Shown here: piece by piece, positions 23,931 through 34,563 of the stretch | How positions within the stretch are numbered: the stretch's first letter is position 1 | Layout of the letters: each line of letters starts with the position of its first letter | DNA from: Xanthoparmelia taractica | Lineage: Eukaryota > Ascomycota > Lecanoromycetes > Lecanorales > Parmeliaceae | Length of the DNA: 64,000 nt | Direction of reading: 5' to 3' | NCBI GenBank assembly: GCA_033085395.1 | Contig: JANQBS010000084.1 | Coordinates: 96,642 to 160,641, forward strand | Position numbers and translations under genes: made by a program | The notes under the pieces: model-generated | Database searches by the model: none | The model's input: only the letters and a program-made list of their open reading frames with translations | Told to the model about the DNA's origin: nothing

Positions 23931-25986
23931 ATGGATGTCACTGGCCATACTTTCCAAAGCCAGCTCTTCTCCATCCTGGGAGCTATCTCGCGTTCCCATT
24001 TTGTTTCGTTTGATCTCGAACTGTCAGGCATTCCTGGCAAGCAGTTCAAGACTAAGCCCACCGGACAGGGTGAAGATGGAAAACAGAGTCTCCAGCAAAG
24101 ATACGAAGAGACCAAGGCTGCTGCTGAGCGGTACCATGTCCTGCAACTGGGCTTGACGTGCGTAGAAGAGGATAGAGACAGAGGTACGCCTCAGGGGCAA
24201 TGTGGACTGGTCATGCGGCCTAATTATTCCCTAGGAGTCTATGTTGCCCGTCCATACAACTTCTATCTTAATCCATTGCCAGACAAGAAGTTGAATGTCG
24301 AGCGGATTTTCTCGTATCAGAGTGGTGGTAAGACATCCCACAGTGTCATAAGCGTTGACTGACCCTCCCAGCTGTGGAGTTCCTCCTTGGACATGGATTC
24401 CGCATGGATGCTCCGTACCTGGAGGGTGTACCCTACTTCTCAAGAAAAGAAGAGGCAGAGTCGAGAGCTGCTGAGGTTGCTAAGCGGGATAGGAATAATT
24501 TTGCGGATATCTTTATCCGAGATGGAGACTCCGAGTCGCTGAAGTTCATTCAGAGGGTGCGGCGGGAGATCACAGCCTGGCGAGATCGCAAAACAGTAAG
24601 TACTCTCCTTTACCAACAATCCTAAGAGTTCTTGACTGATGTATCCTATAGCCGGAGCCTTCCTACCTTAACATCGGGCCAATCAACATGGCCGCGCCAG
24701 GCTATAATGGCAGGGGCCTTAATGGGTTTCAAAAACGCCTAGTCCACCAGCTCGTCCGCGCTGAATTTCAAAACATCGTCTCTCTTTCGAAGCAAGACTT
24801 CATACAGTTGGTCCCCTTTGACCAAGAGCGGGAAGATGCTCAATTACAGCGAAAGATTGCATGGTTCGAAATTAACCTAGCACGCCAGGTAGGGATGAGG
24901 TGGCTTGCGGAGGCTATCTGCCCAGATGTTGACAAGGTCCTCCCCAAAGAACGTGTGCCTCCGTTTGCCTCCGGTAATCTTACCGCGTTAGCAACCACGA
25001 CGTATCCGTCCATGGATATGACGGATGAGGAACGAGAAGCTCACGTCCTTCGATTCGTGGAACTTTGTAAGACACTGAAGGAAAAGCAAACCGTTCTCGT
25101 CGGACACAATCTATTCTTGGATTTGATATACTTCTACACGTTCTTCTTCGGTCCACTGCCTGATCGAGTAGAAGATTTCCAAAAAACGATTGCACAGCTA
25201 TTCCCCCTCGTGTTTGACACCAAATATCTTGCTGACAAGATCAACGACAACTCCCCCCTGTATAAGTCATCTCTCCAGGAAATAGACCGGGAGCTTTCCA
25301 AACTTCCCGTTCCGATCATAGGTATGGTTTCTGGGGCGTTCATGGGGACTTTCATAATTCCAACATGCTGACTGTTGAGTACAGAAACGCCTCTTGATCA
25401 CAGCAAATATCTCTCGGGCTCGTCATTCCACGAAGCAGGCTTTGACAGCTTCACAACCGCCAAAGTGCTCATCCGTCTTTCTGCTAGAATCGAAGAGGCC
25501 GCAAAAGGAGCAGAGTCACCATCATCAGAGGACGAAGTCTACTATCCAGCGTCAGAAGATGGCAGTTTCCCTTCCGATCTCAATGACTTGCTAACGAGGA
25601 AATCGACTTCGGACGAAGACGCCTTGAATCGACGAAAGCAAATTGCTCGAGTCTTTCGGGAACGCGATGCGAAAAAGGTGCCAGGAGAAGTGCAGGCCGC
25701 ACTAGATAGGCAAGCCACGCTTTTCAGAGACTTGGGCCTTGACGATCAAGAGCCCCAATCCGAAACCCAGACAGATGACCGCCCACTTACGTCGAATAAT
25801 CCATACGCACTCCTCCAAGAGGATAATAGCAACGAGGATGCAGAGCCTGAATCTGCGGATGGCACTGCGCCTTCTAAACCAGTGGTGCATACCATGATGC
25901 CTGCTGGAGACAGCCCTTTCTGGATCCGCTATGGCAACAAACTACGCGTTAATGGTACAGTGGAGGAGGTCTGCGTTATCGAGTGA
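23931..25986 (+). CDS. CAF1/PARN-type poly(A)-specific ribonuclease (630 aa)
   Basis: Four exons: 23931-24327, 24372-24595, 24652-25321, 25385-25986, all in phase, 630 residues. The DEDDh exonuclease core of the CAF1/PARN family is intact: Asp and Glu in HFVSFDLELSG (residues about 24-34), Asp in LVGHNLFLDLIYFY, and His plus Asp in FHEAGFDSFTTAK. These four acidic residues bind the two metal ions used for 3'-to-5' hydrolysis of poly(A). The middle contains the insertion typical of PARN (R3H-like region position, GRGLNGFQKRLVHQLVR). The C-terminal 150 residues are acidic and Ser-rich, probably disordered. The role is mRNA or small-RNA 3' trimming; family members of this type include PARN, PNLDC1 and TOE1, which I cannot separate here. 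Confidence 0.88.
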
Positions 25987-26461
25987 ATGGAAAGGTCTAG
26001 GATAAGTCATAGTTACTTGTTTCGAGAGGCCGGATTTCTGTCCGCCTGGCCCCCATCACATCAAAATTGGCTCAAAAGCACGTAAGTCAAAAGGATAGCA
26101 CTAGATTTCGGCCCCATAGTTCCTAATTATATCTCTCGCATGCAATACCTGGAACCTCCCAACAGGCGTGTGCTTGGTTAATCGAGCAGCTGTCCAAATC
26201 TGTCACTGGAACTCTGCTGGATCAGTGATCGTATCACGTACGATTCAAAGCGCTTCCTTCCATCCATCGGGTTCTTCTTCACTTCAATCCAAATCTTCAA
26301 TGGCGGGTTTTTGAGCATTCCCTTCGCCCTTTCGAATTTTTTCGGGATCTCTTGATCCTTAATGGGCACGCTGATACATCCGGAGACCTATGTATCTTCT
26401 GACGCAGCTGTGCGCGCTGTTGGATTTCCTTCGCGCTGCATATCTATATCCCTAAATCATG
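25987..26461. other. Intergenic region between convergent genes
   Basis: 3' flanks of the PARN-like and NIP7 genes. No gene supported. A short open frame on the minus strand (26178-26369) lacks a start context and family features. Confidence 0.5.
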
Positions 26462-27394
26462 CTACGTCGTTGTAAAAAGAGTATCCTCCTATCGTACAGT
26501 CAGCTGCAAATCCCACCTTGATACCCCCTTGTGAACTCACTTCTCTGAGATACTCCCCAACATCTGCCTGCCTGAAGCACACAATGCCCGTAGGCTCAAG
26601 TCTTCTGGCCTCGGCCGTCGATCTTGCCGTGACACCGAAACCCTATACGTCCATGAGCTGTCACTCCTCCGACCAAGCTTCCATGACGAAATGACTGACC
26701 AAGGGCATATCATCCATTCCCAGCACGACTACGCCCTGATGTTCTGGGCAATCCTCGCTCCATCTCCCCACGTGGGCTTTTACGATGTTTCCTCCGTACT
26801 ATTTCTCGGATCAGTAGTTATCCAAAAGTAGCGGTTTTCTTTTCGTTGAATACCAGGAATGGCATCACCCCGTTCTGCTTCACCCAGAGCTGAAAGAAGT
26901 ACCCGTTAGCCAAAAATTGCATCTCCCGCATGGGGATGCCCCCCCCCCCCCCACCCCGGGCGTACCTTGTAGCGAGCGTGCGGCGCTATCACGTTCAAAG
27001 CCGTGATATGGAGTCGGAATTTCCCCGTCTTTGTGAACTTGCCTAAACCCCGAGGAAGATGAATCAGCCAAAAGCAATTCCTAGTTTTACTTTTTCTTTT
27101 TCATCCATTTCCCATCCATGCGTACGTACCCAAGCATGTCCCAACCGAAAGCAAGTTCTCGCGCGCGACGCATGTAGAGAGGTTGGCGAGGTGCTCGGAG
27201 CAGTAGTAGACGCGGTTTTGGTTCCCGAGGCGGAAGCTCATGCGTGTGTGTGTTTGGTCCGTGGTGGAGGAGGAGGAGGAGGAGGAGGAGGGGTGGGGAT
27301 CCGGTGGGGCGATGAGGTTCTTGATGGCGGGGCCCATGTAGTTTGCCAGTTTTGAGAAGAGGGTTTGGGTCTCGGGTTCGGTGAGGGGACGCAT
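26462..27394 (-). CDS. nip7: 60S ribosome biogenesis factor NIP7 (201 aa)
   Basis: Six exons on the minus strand: 27394-27130, 27042-26966, 26889-26854 (only 36 nt), 26798-26700, 26642-26541, 26488-26462. Phases agree and give 201 residues. Recognised by MRPLTEPETQTLFSKLANY, RVYYCSEHLANLSTCVAREN, GKFTKTGKFRLHITAL, the C-terminal PUA domain (VKAHVGRWSEDCPEHQGV, PTGIVCFRQADVGEYLRE) and the short terminal EDTLF. NIP7 acts in pre-rRNA processing and 60S subunit assembly in the nucleolus, binding RNA by its PUA domain. Yeast NIP7 has 181 residues. The extra length is mainly a Ser-rich insert (residues about 35-50, eight consecutive Ser) encoded by a ggagga-type microsatellite, plus three extra C-terminal Thr. 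The second intron contains a long homopolymer of C at about 26941-26952. Confidence 0.93.
27263..27290. repeat. GGA/TCC trinucleotide microsatellite inside NIP7 exon 1
   Basis: A run of (gga)n on the plus strand, read on the minus strand as Ser codons within NIP7. Such runs are prone to slippage, so length may differ between strains. Confidence 0.85.
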
Positions 27395-28832
27395 GGTGCC
27401 TTTGAGTGGGGAGGGTGGATGAATGAGAGGAGGTGCGGTAGGGTTGGTTGTAATATAGCTAGAGAATATGAGCAAAAGGTCAATCAGGTGAATCAGTGCG
27501 AATAAAGATTTGGACCCTTCAACTCCCGAACACTTGTAGGGCTGAGCCCCAAGGGTCACAGCCCTACAAGTTTCCGAGTCGAACTTCTTCATCTTATTTC
27601 AGATATTGTCGTTTTCTCTACAACGTCTACGGACGAAACATTGTCATGAAAAGTGCACGATCACTGGAGAGACCCAAGGTCTGAAACGCAGGTGTTGCGA
27701 AGGCGGGATCGTAATCAGCAACATGGCAAGCATGGCTAGTCGTTGCTTGCGCTAACTTCTTTCAAGGTGTACTTTTAGATTAATTACCCAGACCTACTCC
27801 CAAATGTGTACGAAGCGGCGAGGGATAGGAATCGCGATTGAAAAAAGACAGAAAAGTTCCTCAGCTGAATCGGAAGCTCTCCTAGGGTTGCCGCTCTGAG
27901 CCAGAGAGCGAGCTGGGTGAGCAAGGCTGATGCAGCTAGGTAACCACGCTGATGCCACACTTTCCACTTACCCATCCCTAGATTTTCGCGAAGAGAAGAT
28001 CAGCAATGGTGTTTATCATGACGATATTTCGCAGCTAAGTACCTTTTTTATTTAAATCATATCTTCTACTTACGTTATTGAAGAGGTGGAATGGAAAAGT
28101 AGGCCGTAGCCTTTGAGAGTATGATTGACGCGGGTTGCCGGCGGCGCTATTCAGAAGGACCCCACCCCAGAGATTTGTATGACCTTATTAAGCACCCGGC
28201 GGTCTGACTGCAGCAGATTTTTGCAATCTCCAGATTTAGAGAGAGGGTCTAGGTCTTTGTGCTACCCCTGAAAAGTTACCCCCCTCCTTTCTATGAGCCC
28301 TAGTTGGGGAAATCAGGACGGAAAGTGGCTGCGACGAGCACGCACGTACTGTGGAAATCGAAAGCGCTGAGCTAACGCAAAGAGTGATCTTTCTGCGCCA
28401 ACAAAATCACACGGTCCGCAACGCTAGCGATTCGCGCGAAGCCGAAACACCATGTATTGTGTTCAACGAAGAATATGTCCGAGGTTCCAGATCAGCGATG
28501 GGCCAAAAGGGAAAGAAATCCATCAGCCCACACAAAAGAGCGAAGAGGCGGCGGACGCTTTACCAGGGGTATGATAAGAAGGTCAGGCACCGCGTTTTCT
28601 GATTTGGTGGGAGTTGCGAGGCTGAAGACGAAAAGATATTTTGGGGACCATTTAGCGCCCTGCAGCCTCTGGTTGCAGCTCTTCAATGCTGACCACCATG
28701 TTTCTAAGTAAGCTTTGCCGTATCGGCGACTGATATAACTAGCCGTCAGTGCGATGTCTTGCCAAAGGCTGGGCACCGTGCCTTGGCCGCATTTGAGTGC
28801 AGAACGGTGTCAAGAGGCACCATTCCTTGAGG
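27395..28832. other. Intergenic region with a strong hairpin
   Basis: Holds the NIP7 promoter (leftward) and the HET-gene promoter (rightward). A perfect 12-bp inverted repeat sits at 27533-27570. The open frames present, for example 28351-28602, have basic composition but no recognisable family or continuation, so none is called. Confidence 0.5.
27533..27570. repeat. Perfect 12-bp inverted repeat, hairpin
   Basis: cttgtagggctg (27533-27544) and cagccctacaag (27559-27570) are exact reverse complements around a 14-nt loop. The hairpin lies about 140 bp upstream of the NIP7 start codon. It could be a remnant of a foldback element, a binding site for a dimeric regulator, or a structured 5' leader. 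Confidence 0.75.
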
Positions 28833-31382
28833 ATGGCGCGTGCAAGCAACTTTTTTCCAGCTTACACGTTTGAAAAATTGAGCCATCAGAATTCCCTTCG
28901 CCTGCTTAAGCTTTGGCACGGAGACGAGCGAACAGAGGAGATTGTTTGTGATCTCTTTGAGGTCCCCCCTAATGAGAGAAGTCACCACACATACGAAGCC
29001 TTATCTTGGACATGGGATTCAGCAGGCCCGACAGATACGATCAAGATCAATAAGAAAGTGAATGGTGAAGATACGGCCTTCGCTTTCAGAATCTCTCACA
29101 ATCTTTACCTGGCCTTAAAAGCTCTTCGTTATGAACAAAAATCTCGGGTCCTATGGGTCGATGCGATTTATATCAATCAAGACATACTCCAGTCGGATGA
29201 AAGGAATCATCAAATACCCATGATGCCCTCCATTTACGGAGACGCAAAGCAGGTCTGTGTGTGGCTTGGTGATGCCAGTAGCGATAGCGAAAAGGCTATA
29301 GACTTCATCGAAAAAATCATGGAAGACATCTGGAAGCTGGACCAGCTATGCGAGGACCGGCTTCAGGCCAGTAACTGGGCAGCAGTACTGAAGTTGATAA
29401 TGAGACCATGGTTCTCTCGGCGATGGATTGTCCAGGAGATTGCTTTAGCCAGAAACGGGCTGATATACTGTGGTCGAAGAACTATCAGCTGGCGAAGATT
29501 TTCAGATGCGGTGTCCCTTTTCGTCGAAGTAGAAACTGCAACTCATCGTCTCTCCGAGATTCTGAAGAAGGATTCTATCAGCAACTATATTCCGGATTTC
29601 TTCAATGACGTGGCTGATCTGAGCGCGACTCTTTTGATTGATACAACCAACAGACTTTTTCGCAGGCTACCGAACGGTAAAAAGGACAACATTCTGAGCC
29701 TTGAATACTTAGTATCCCGGCTGTCAATGTTCAATACCACGCATCCCTCTGACGCAGTCTATTCTTTATTAGCGATTGCGAATAATACCAACCCAACTGC
29801 ACCTACTGGATTAGAGCAGAATGCACTTGCTTTACCGGCATTGTCAGCTCTAGCCCGTGGTATTAGCTCCAAGCCCTTCTACGTCAATTACCATCAACCA
29901 TATATCGACACCTGCAAAGACTTTGTTGAATTCTCCATGCGTCAGTCAGAAGCGTCTAGAGCTCTAGACATCTTGTGTAGACCATGGGCACCACAAACGA
30001 AAAGTGTCCAGCCTGCGGATAGTGAGCTCCAGGAGTTGCCTTCTTGGATCAGGAGTGTCAAGGATGCGGCCTTCGAGGTACATACATCGCCTTCCGGTCA
30101 GAAAATTGGTCGTGTTAGTGCAGACGCGCTAGTCGGGCTACCTACTCTCGGCCAAAGAAATTACAGCGCTGCCGGGACGAAAAAGTTGGACCTAAAAAAG
30201 CTTAGATTCGCAAAACGCTCCAGGCACTACAGTATGCTTGTCGAAGGATTTATTTACGATGAAATCGGCACAATCCAAGAGATAGCTCGAGACGGCAATC
30301 TTCCCATAACATGGTTGACAGCTGGTGATTGGGAGGATCATCATCAGGATCCGCCAGACGAGTTATGGCGGACGATAGTTGCAAACAGGGGGCCAGACGG
30401 AAGGAACGCCTTAACATTTTACCCAACAGCCTTCAAAGAATCCTTGAGGAAAGGAAAGAAAGGGGATATACTGAAGACCGCTGATTTGATCAATTATGGG
30501 CAATGTTCAATCGTTGCTCAGTTTTTACGTAGAATCCAGGCCGTGATCTGGAACAGGCAGCTCATGCATACCAAGGGGCATGAACAAAAACGGCGTGCTA
30601 TATCCGACGAACCTGAGAGACCCGTGAGGCTAGGCCTGGTGCATAAAGATGCCAAACCTGATGACTTGATCTGTTTTCTTTATGGATGCACTGTACCAGT
30701 CGTTCTGCGTCGAGTTGAGATTCCAGCCGAACAGATCGAAACAGAGAGAAATGAAGACCAGGAGTCTGAGCTGCAGAAGGCTACGATCACGGTCCGTCAG
30801 CTTCGAGATGCGCTCAGAAGCCGGCAGGAAATGCGAAAAAAGAGAAAAGACGAACTAAGGGAGCTGCAGAAAAAACGCGGTCTTTCCGTGGTTGACAAGA
30901 CTCCGGCTTCACATTACTGCAAGTCCAAGAAACAAGCAGCAAAGACTGTCTCTCCTCGGAAAGGTTGTATGGAGTACCAATTCCTTGCCTTGATCTGTCT
31001 TCTTGTAGTTCTGTTATCTCGCTCGTACGTCAAAGCCACTAAAACTGAGGTTCGAACTGAGGTTCTTATATACCTGGTCATTTACCTTTATCTTGGCCTT
31101 GTATGGCTTCCCGCCTATTCAGGGCACAAGTATTGGCGAAGAGGGTGGTACAACGTTTCCAGAGAGTGGGAGAAGAGGATTGAGTCTTGGTCGGAGAGGA
31201 TCAGGATATGGCTAGCCAAGATCCGGCCTCGTTCGAAAAAGGGCGAGCCCCTCAAGGCCTATCCTCGCAAATACTATTATGAGTTCGTGGGCGAGTGCTA
31301 CCTCCACGGCATGATGGACGGTGAAGCGATCAAGTATCAGAACGAAAATGAGGTCAGAGCTCAAATATTCGAACTTCGCTGA
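28833..31382 (+). CDS. HET-domain heterokaryon incompatibility protein with C-terminal membrane helices (849 aa)
   Basis: An uninterrupted exon. The first ATG before the domain is at 28833. The N-terminal HET domain (residues about 45-210) shows its three blocks: YEALSWTWDS, LWVDAIYINQD followed by MPSIYGDAKQVCVWLG, and RRWIVQEIALARNGLIYCG. HET domains are found in allorecognition loci where unlike partners trigger cell death after hyphal fusion; the fold is related to TIR domains. The middle part is family-typical without a named domain. A basic coiled-coil-like segment (about 640-690, EMRKKRKDELRELQKKRG) is followed by two hydrophobic segments (about 714-732 and 744-765) and a basic tail. 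The membrane helices are less usual and suggest a membrane-tethered product. The frame is intact, unlike several neighbours. Whether it works in incompatibility is inference. Confidence 0.9.
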   Translation: MARASNFFPAYTFEKLSHQNSLRLLKLWHGDERTEEIVCDLFEVPPNERSHHTYEALSWTWDSAGPTDTIKINKKVNGEDTAFAFRISHNLYLALKALRYEQKSRVLWVDAIYINQDILQSDERNHQIPMMPSIYGDAKQVCVWLGDASSDSEKAIDFIEKIMEDIWKLDQLCEDRLQASNWAAVLKLIMRPWFSRRWIVQEIALARNGLIYCGRRTISWRRFSDAVSLFVEVETATHRLSEILKKDSISNYIPDFFNDVADLSATLLIDTTNRLFRRLPNGKKDNILSLEYLVSRLSMFNTTHPSDAVYSLLAIANNTNPTAPTGLEQNALALPALSALARGISSKPFYVNYHQPYIDTCKDFVEFSMRQSEASRALDILCRPWAPQTKSVQPADSELQELPSWIRSVKDAAFEVHTSPSGQKIGRVSADALVGLPTLGQRNYSAAGTKKLDLKKLRFAKRSRHYSMLVEGFIYDEIGTIQEIARDGNLPITWLTAGDWEDHHQDPPDELWRTIVANRGPDGRNALTFYPTAFKESLRKGKKGDILKTADLINYGQCSIVAQFLRRIQAVIWNRQLMHTKGHEQKRRAISDEPERPVRLGLVHKDAKPDDLICFLYGCTVPVVLRRVEIPAEQIETERNEDQESELQKATITVRQLRDALRSRQEMRKKRKDELRELQKKRGLSVVDKTPASHYCKSKKQAAKTVSPRKGCMEYQFLALICLLVVLLSRSYVKATKTEVRTEVLIYLVIYLYLGLVWLPAYSGHKYWRRGWYNVSREWEKRIESWSERIRIWLAKIRPRSKKGEPLKAYPRKYYYEFVGECYLHGMMDGEAIKYQNENEVRAQIFELR

Positions 31383-31889
31383 GAAGAGCAATATTGCATG
31401 TTGTGTGCTCCTCCCCTAGAGCATCCCTGTGGAAGCGACTTCTCTTCTGGGCTTTTGTCGGACGTGTGCTTGTTTCTTTTTATATTTTTTGTCTTTTTGG
31501 ATTCAAATGAAATAGGACGATACGTAATGGTCGGCTTCTGCACGGTGAAACAGATTCATTTCAGCCTGCTCATCAGGCATAATAAGTTTTAGACACATGT
31601 TATGAAAGGAAAGGTTCATTGCTCTGACCTTGGACCTGATGTATCCCTTCACTTGATCGTTCTACGGTAGTCATCTCGGTCTGGGTTTTGTATAAAGTAC
31701 GTGGTAACCTGCGGCGGACAATAGAGTGCTTTCTGCACTGCACGCTTTTCGGTTGTACGTGTAATTGGTTCGATTCCTAATGGCACTGTTATAATGGAAT
31801 TCTCTACCCTCGTACATTCACCCCCATGCGGTCAAACTCCCCACGCGGTCACCTAGCCCTAGAACTAGTCCAGCCCTGAACGAGCCAAA
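31383..31889. other. Intergenic region with partial foldback-family sequence
   Basis: No gene supported. Position 31815-31880 holds sequence resembling one arm of the foldback element at 5627-5783 (attcaccccca...cggtcaaac...gtcacctagccct). This abuts the N-terminal coding remnant of the kinase pseudogene. Confidence 0.45.
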
Positions 31890-33593
31890 ATCAGATGCCA
31901 ACAACAGACAGAGTTACGAATTCAGCTACGCTTCTTCAGGCGAAGATGGTATGTCATTTCCGTGCCTGTCAAAGTGGCGCGTGTTGTCGTTGACACGATT
32001 CCCATACTCGAAAACGCCATTGGGATCGAACTGGACTCGGAAGCAGACGACTTCCAAGCATTACCCAGATCTCTCATGCGAAGTGGATGCCGAACCATTG
32101 GAACGTTATCGGAAAGGTGGATACCATCCAACACATTTGGGAGATACATTCAAGGATGGCAGGTACAAGATTATGCAGAAATTGGGCTGGGGAGGTTACG
32201 CAACTGTTTGGCTTGCAAGAGACTCTATGTGAGCATATACTGACGCTGTTCACATGCGGGAGGTACCGCAGAACGGTATAAGCTGACTTCAGAATTCGCT
32301 ATCGCGCCACGTTGCTGTGAAGATATTGGTCTCCGAACTGTGGGATGGTAGCCATGAGGTCCGGATCCTCGAGCACTTATCGCACGGACCGGCCAGCCAT
32401 CCCGGAAAGAAGCATGTCATACAGCTGTCAGATCAATTTGAACCCAAATGGTACCCACCCGTGTCTCGTCTTTGAGCCTCTTGGGCCAAGCGCTCTGTCC
32501 GAGGCCGAGTGTTATAAGAGTAATAGATTACCTGGCAAAATTGCTTGGAAGGCTTCGAGGCAGACTACACAAGCACTTGCTTACATACATGCCAATGGTA
32601 TTGCACACGGGGGTTAGTTATAGTTGAGCTAGTGTCAAAGGCCTTTTTGCTCGCCTTCTGATGCTAATTAGTGCGCACCTTTAGATCTGCACCCTGGTAA
32701 TATTGTCTTCGCGAGCACGAGGACCTCAGATCAAACCGATACAGATCTTCTAAAGTCTTTAGGCAAGCCTGAAATGAGTGACGTTGTGCCTTCATACGGG
32801 TATTCCTTGACCGCGCAAATCCCCAAATACCTCGTCCTCCCTACCTCACTTCCTTTCAAGGCACGAGACTTCCAGAGCTGTCAGGTGAAGCTTATCGACT
32901 TTGGGGAAGCAATCCTGGTTGGACAGCAACGCCAAATCCGCTGTCCTTTGGTCTTCCGGGCACCTGAAGTTGTCTTAACATCTCGGTGGGACCTGCAAGT
33001 TGACATATGGAGCTTAGGCTGTACCGTATCACGCCTTCTGCCTAACTTTATAAGCATTTTACTGATCAATGACCAAGATATTCGAGCTGGTCGTCGGATA
33101 CCCTCCTTTTGATAACTTCATGCTGAAGAAAGATGACCTTATACAACAATGGGTTTCCATGTTTGGAGATCTCCCAGAAGAATGGAGAAAGGGTCTTCCT
33201 CCCCCAAGAGCAGCTACTGGTACATATATGTAGACTTCGCATATTCTAATTCTTTGGCAATAGGCTTGCTGTGGAGCTACTAGCGCCAGCCTATTCTTCT
33301 TTCTGCTTTGCAATTTAAAACAACGTATCTAATTCTAAATCATAGAGGACTTCGAGCCCGAGCGAATTACTTTACATGATTGGCTGCATGAGGTATATTT
33401 TGACGACGACAAAAAACCAAAGTTCTCCAAAGCAGATATCGATACTTTCGGTACGCTTCTACAGTCAATAATGCAATATTGCCCTTCCGACCGTCCACGA
33501 GCGTCAGATTTGCTCAATCATACTTGGTTTCAACGCAATCCCTTTACTACAAAACTATTGGAAGAGTCGAACACGAGGTTTAGGGATGATTGA
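31890..33593 (+). pseudogene. SRPK-like serine/threonine protein kinase, N-lobe disrupted
   Basis: Exons about 31890-31948, 32069-32228, 32293-32612, 32685-33025, 33078-33219, 33346-33593. Seen: the N-terminal SRPK signature ERYRKGGYHPTHLGDTF; glycine loop LGWGGYATVW; Lys in HVAVKIL; catalytic loop HGDLHPGN (split by an intron); LIDFGEA; RAPEVVL; DIWSLGC; and a complete C-lobe ending FRDD. SRPKs phosphorylate SR splicing proteins, but fungal genomes hold many divergent paralogues like this. Three problems point to a pseudogene: no ATG in frame with the N-terminal segment SYEFSYASSGED; exon 2 ends in phase 2 while exon 3 must start in phase 0; and a one-base frameshift near 32441-32445, between DQFE and PNGTHPCLVFE. 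The C-terminal four exons are intact. Unusual splicing could rescue only part of this. Confidence 0.7.
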
Positions 33594-34563
33594 GCTGGCT
33601 GAGCGGTAGTCTTTTCCACCGCACTGGCCTACTGATCGATTGAAGTTGATGCCTGCAGCAGCATAATAAATTCCACTCGATGCTCGGTATACGGTTTGAC
33701 TGCTGTGGTGGGCCAGAGCGTCGTTCGAGTCCTGCATCTATCATAACTGAGACCAAATTGGTGATGTAGCTGATCTGCTCTGCTGTGAAGCCGAGTATAG
33801 AGGTCTAGCGGACTTCATGTTAATCGAGTGGCCTAGTTAGAGGATTGAGGTAATTGGCTAACGAAGGGGAACTCAGGGATGTGTGCACTGGTGCCGACTT
33901 GGTTTCGGGCATTTATGATAGTTGAGGAGGGTTCACTACCCGGTCAAATTCCCCCACCCGAGGGTCGATTGACAGAGTTTCCTTTCCCGCGTTCAGAAGA
34001 GTCGGTATTGGGTTTTTTTCCCCCCAAACCTCGACCCTGTCAGCTAGTCCTAACTTGACCCTAAGGTAATTTATCCAATTTCTGGAACTTAGGGTTGAGC
34101 TCGGACTGGCTGACCGGGTTGGTGGTGAGCTCGACGAAAAGCAAATCAAAGTGCCGACCCACAAATACCATAGTGTATTACCGGCTGAATACCCATCTAA
34201 AGTTCCGCTTAACATCTATCTAACCTCCGCAATGCTATCCAAATGTGCCGAAAGAGTGCTTGGTTTATACCTAGCATATCAATTGGCCCGCGAGATACCG
34301 GACGATTTCGGTTTTGGGTGAAATACGCAAGAACAGCCCAATGTGACAGCTTCCGTAGGGTAACAGCAAGGCACTTGTCGTTCGACATTGGTGCAAAACC
34401 ACGGTCGACGGCACTCATATCTCCCAAAAGGCCAGTGAATGACAGATGTGTCCATAGCCGTTTAGAAGCTGGAGAAACACAGCTGTCCGCAACTGACCGT
34501 AAGCAAAGCCCTGCCATTACTCCATTCATCAGTTTGAGGGTTGACAGCCCTGATATGATTTTA
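33594..34563. other. Intergenic region with foldback element
   Basis: Contains the inverted-repeat element at 33927-34135. An open frame from 34243 runs into the APH pseudogene, but its first 100 residues show no family pattern. Confidence 0.5.
33927..34135. repeat. Foldback (MITE-like) element with nested 27-bp hairpin
   Basis: Outer ends read gggttcactacccggtca on the left and, as reverse complement of the right end, gctcaccaccaacccggtca. Inside, 34039-34065 (gtcagctagtcctaacttg...) pairs with the reverse complement of 34088-34114 (gtcagccagtccgagctc...). The inner arm shares the ctag-cctaa-ccctaagg pattern with the element at 5627-5783, so both probably belong to one dispersed family. No coding capacity. 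Confidence 0.6.

Noticed and set aside
28351..28602. 83-residue basic open frame
   Set aside because: No recognisable family, no coherent intron extensions, and it lies in the HET-gene promoter; chance length is sufficient.
31740..31790. T-arm-like ggttcgattcc motif
   Set aside because: No matching D-arm, anticodon stem or acceptor stem within tRNA distance; the T stem itself does not pair cleanly.
33598..33735. Possible tRNA: an A-box-like tggctgagcggt and a B-box-like gttcgagtcc
   Set aside because: The boxes are about 120 nt apart, no acceptor stem or anticodon arm could be paired, and the segment is just the 3' flank of the kinase pseudogene.
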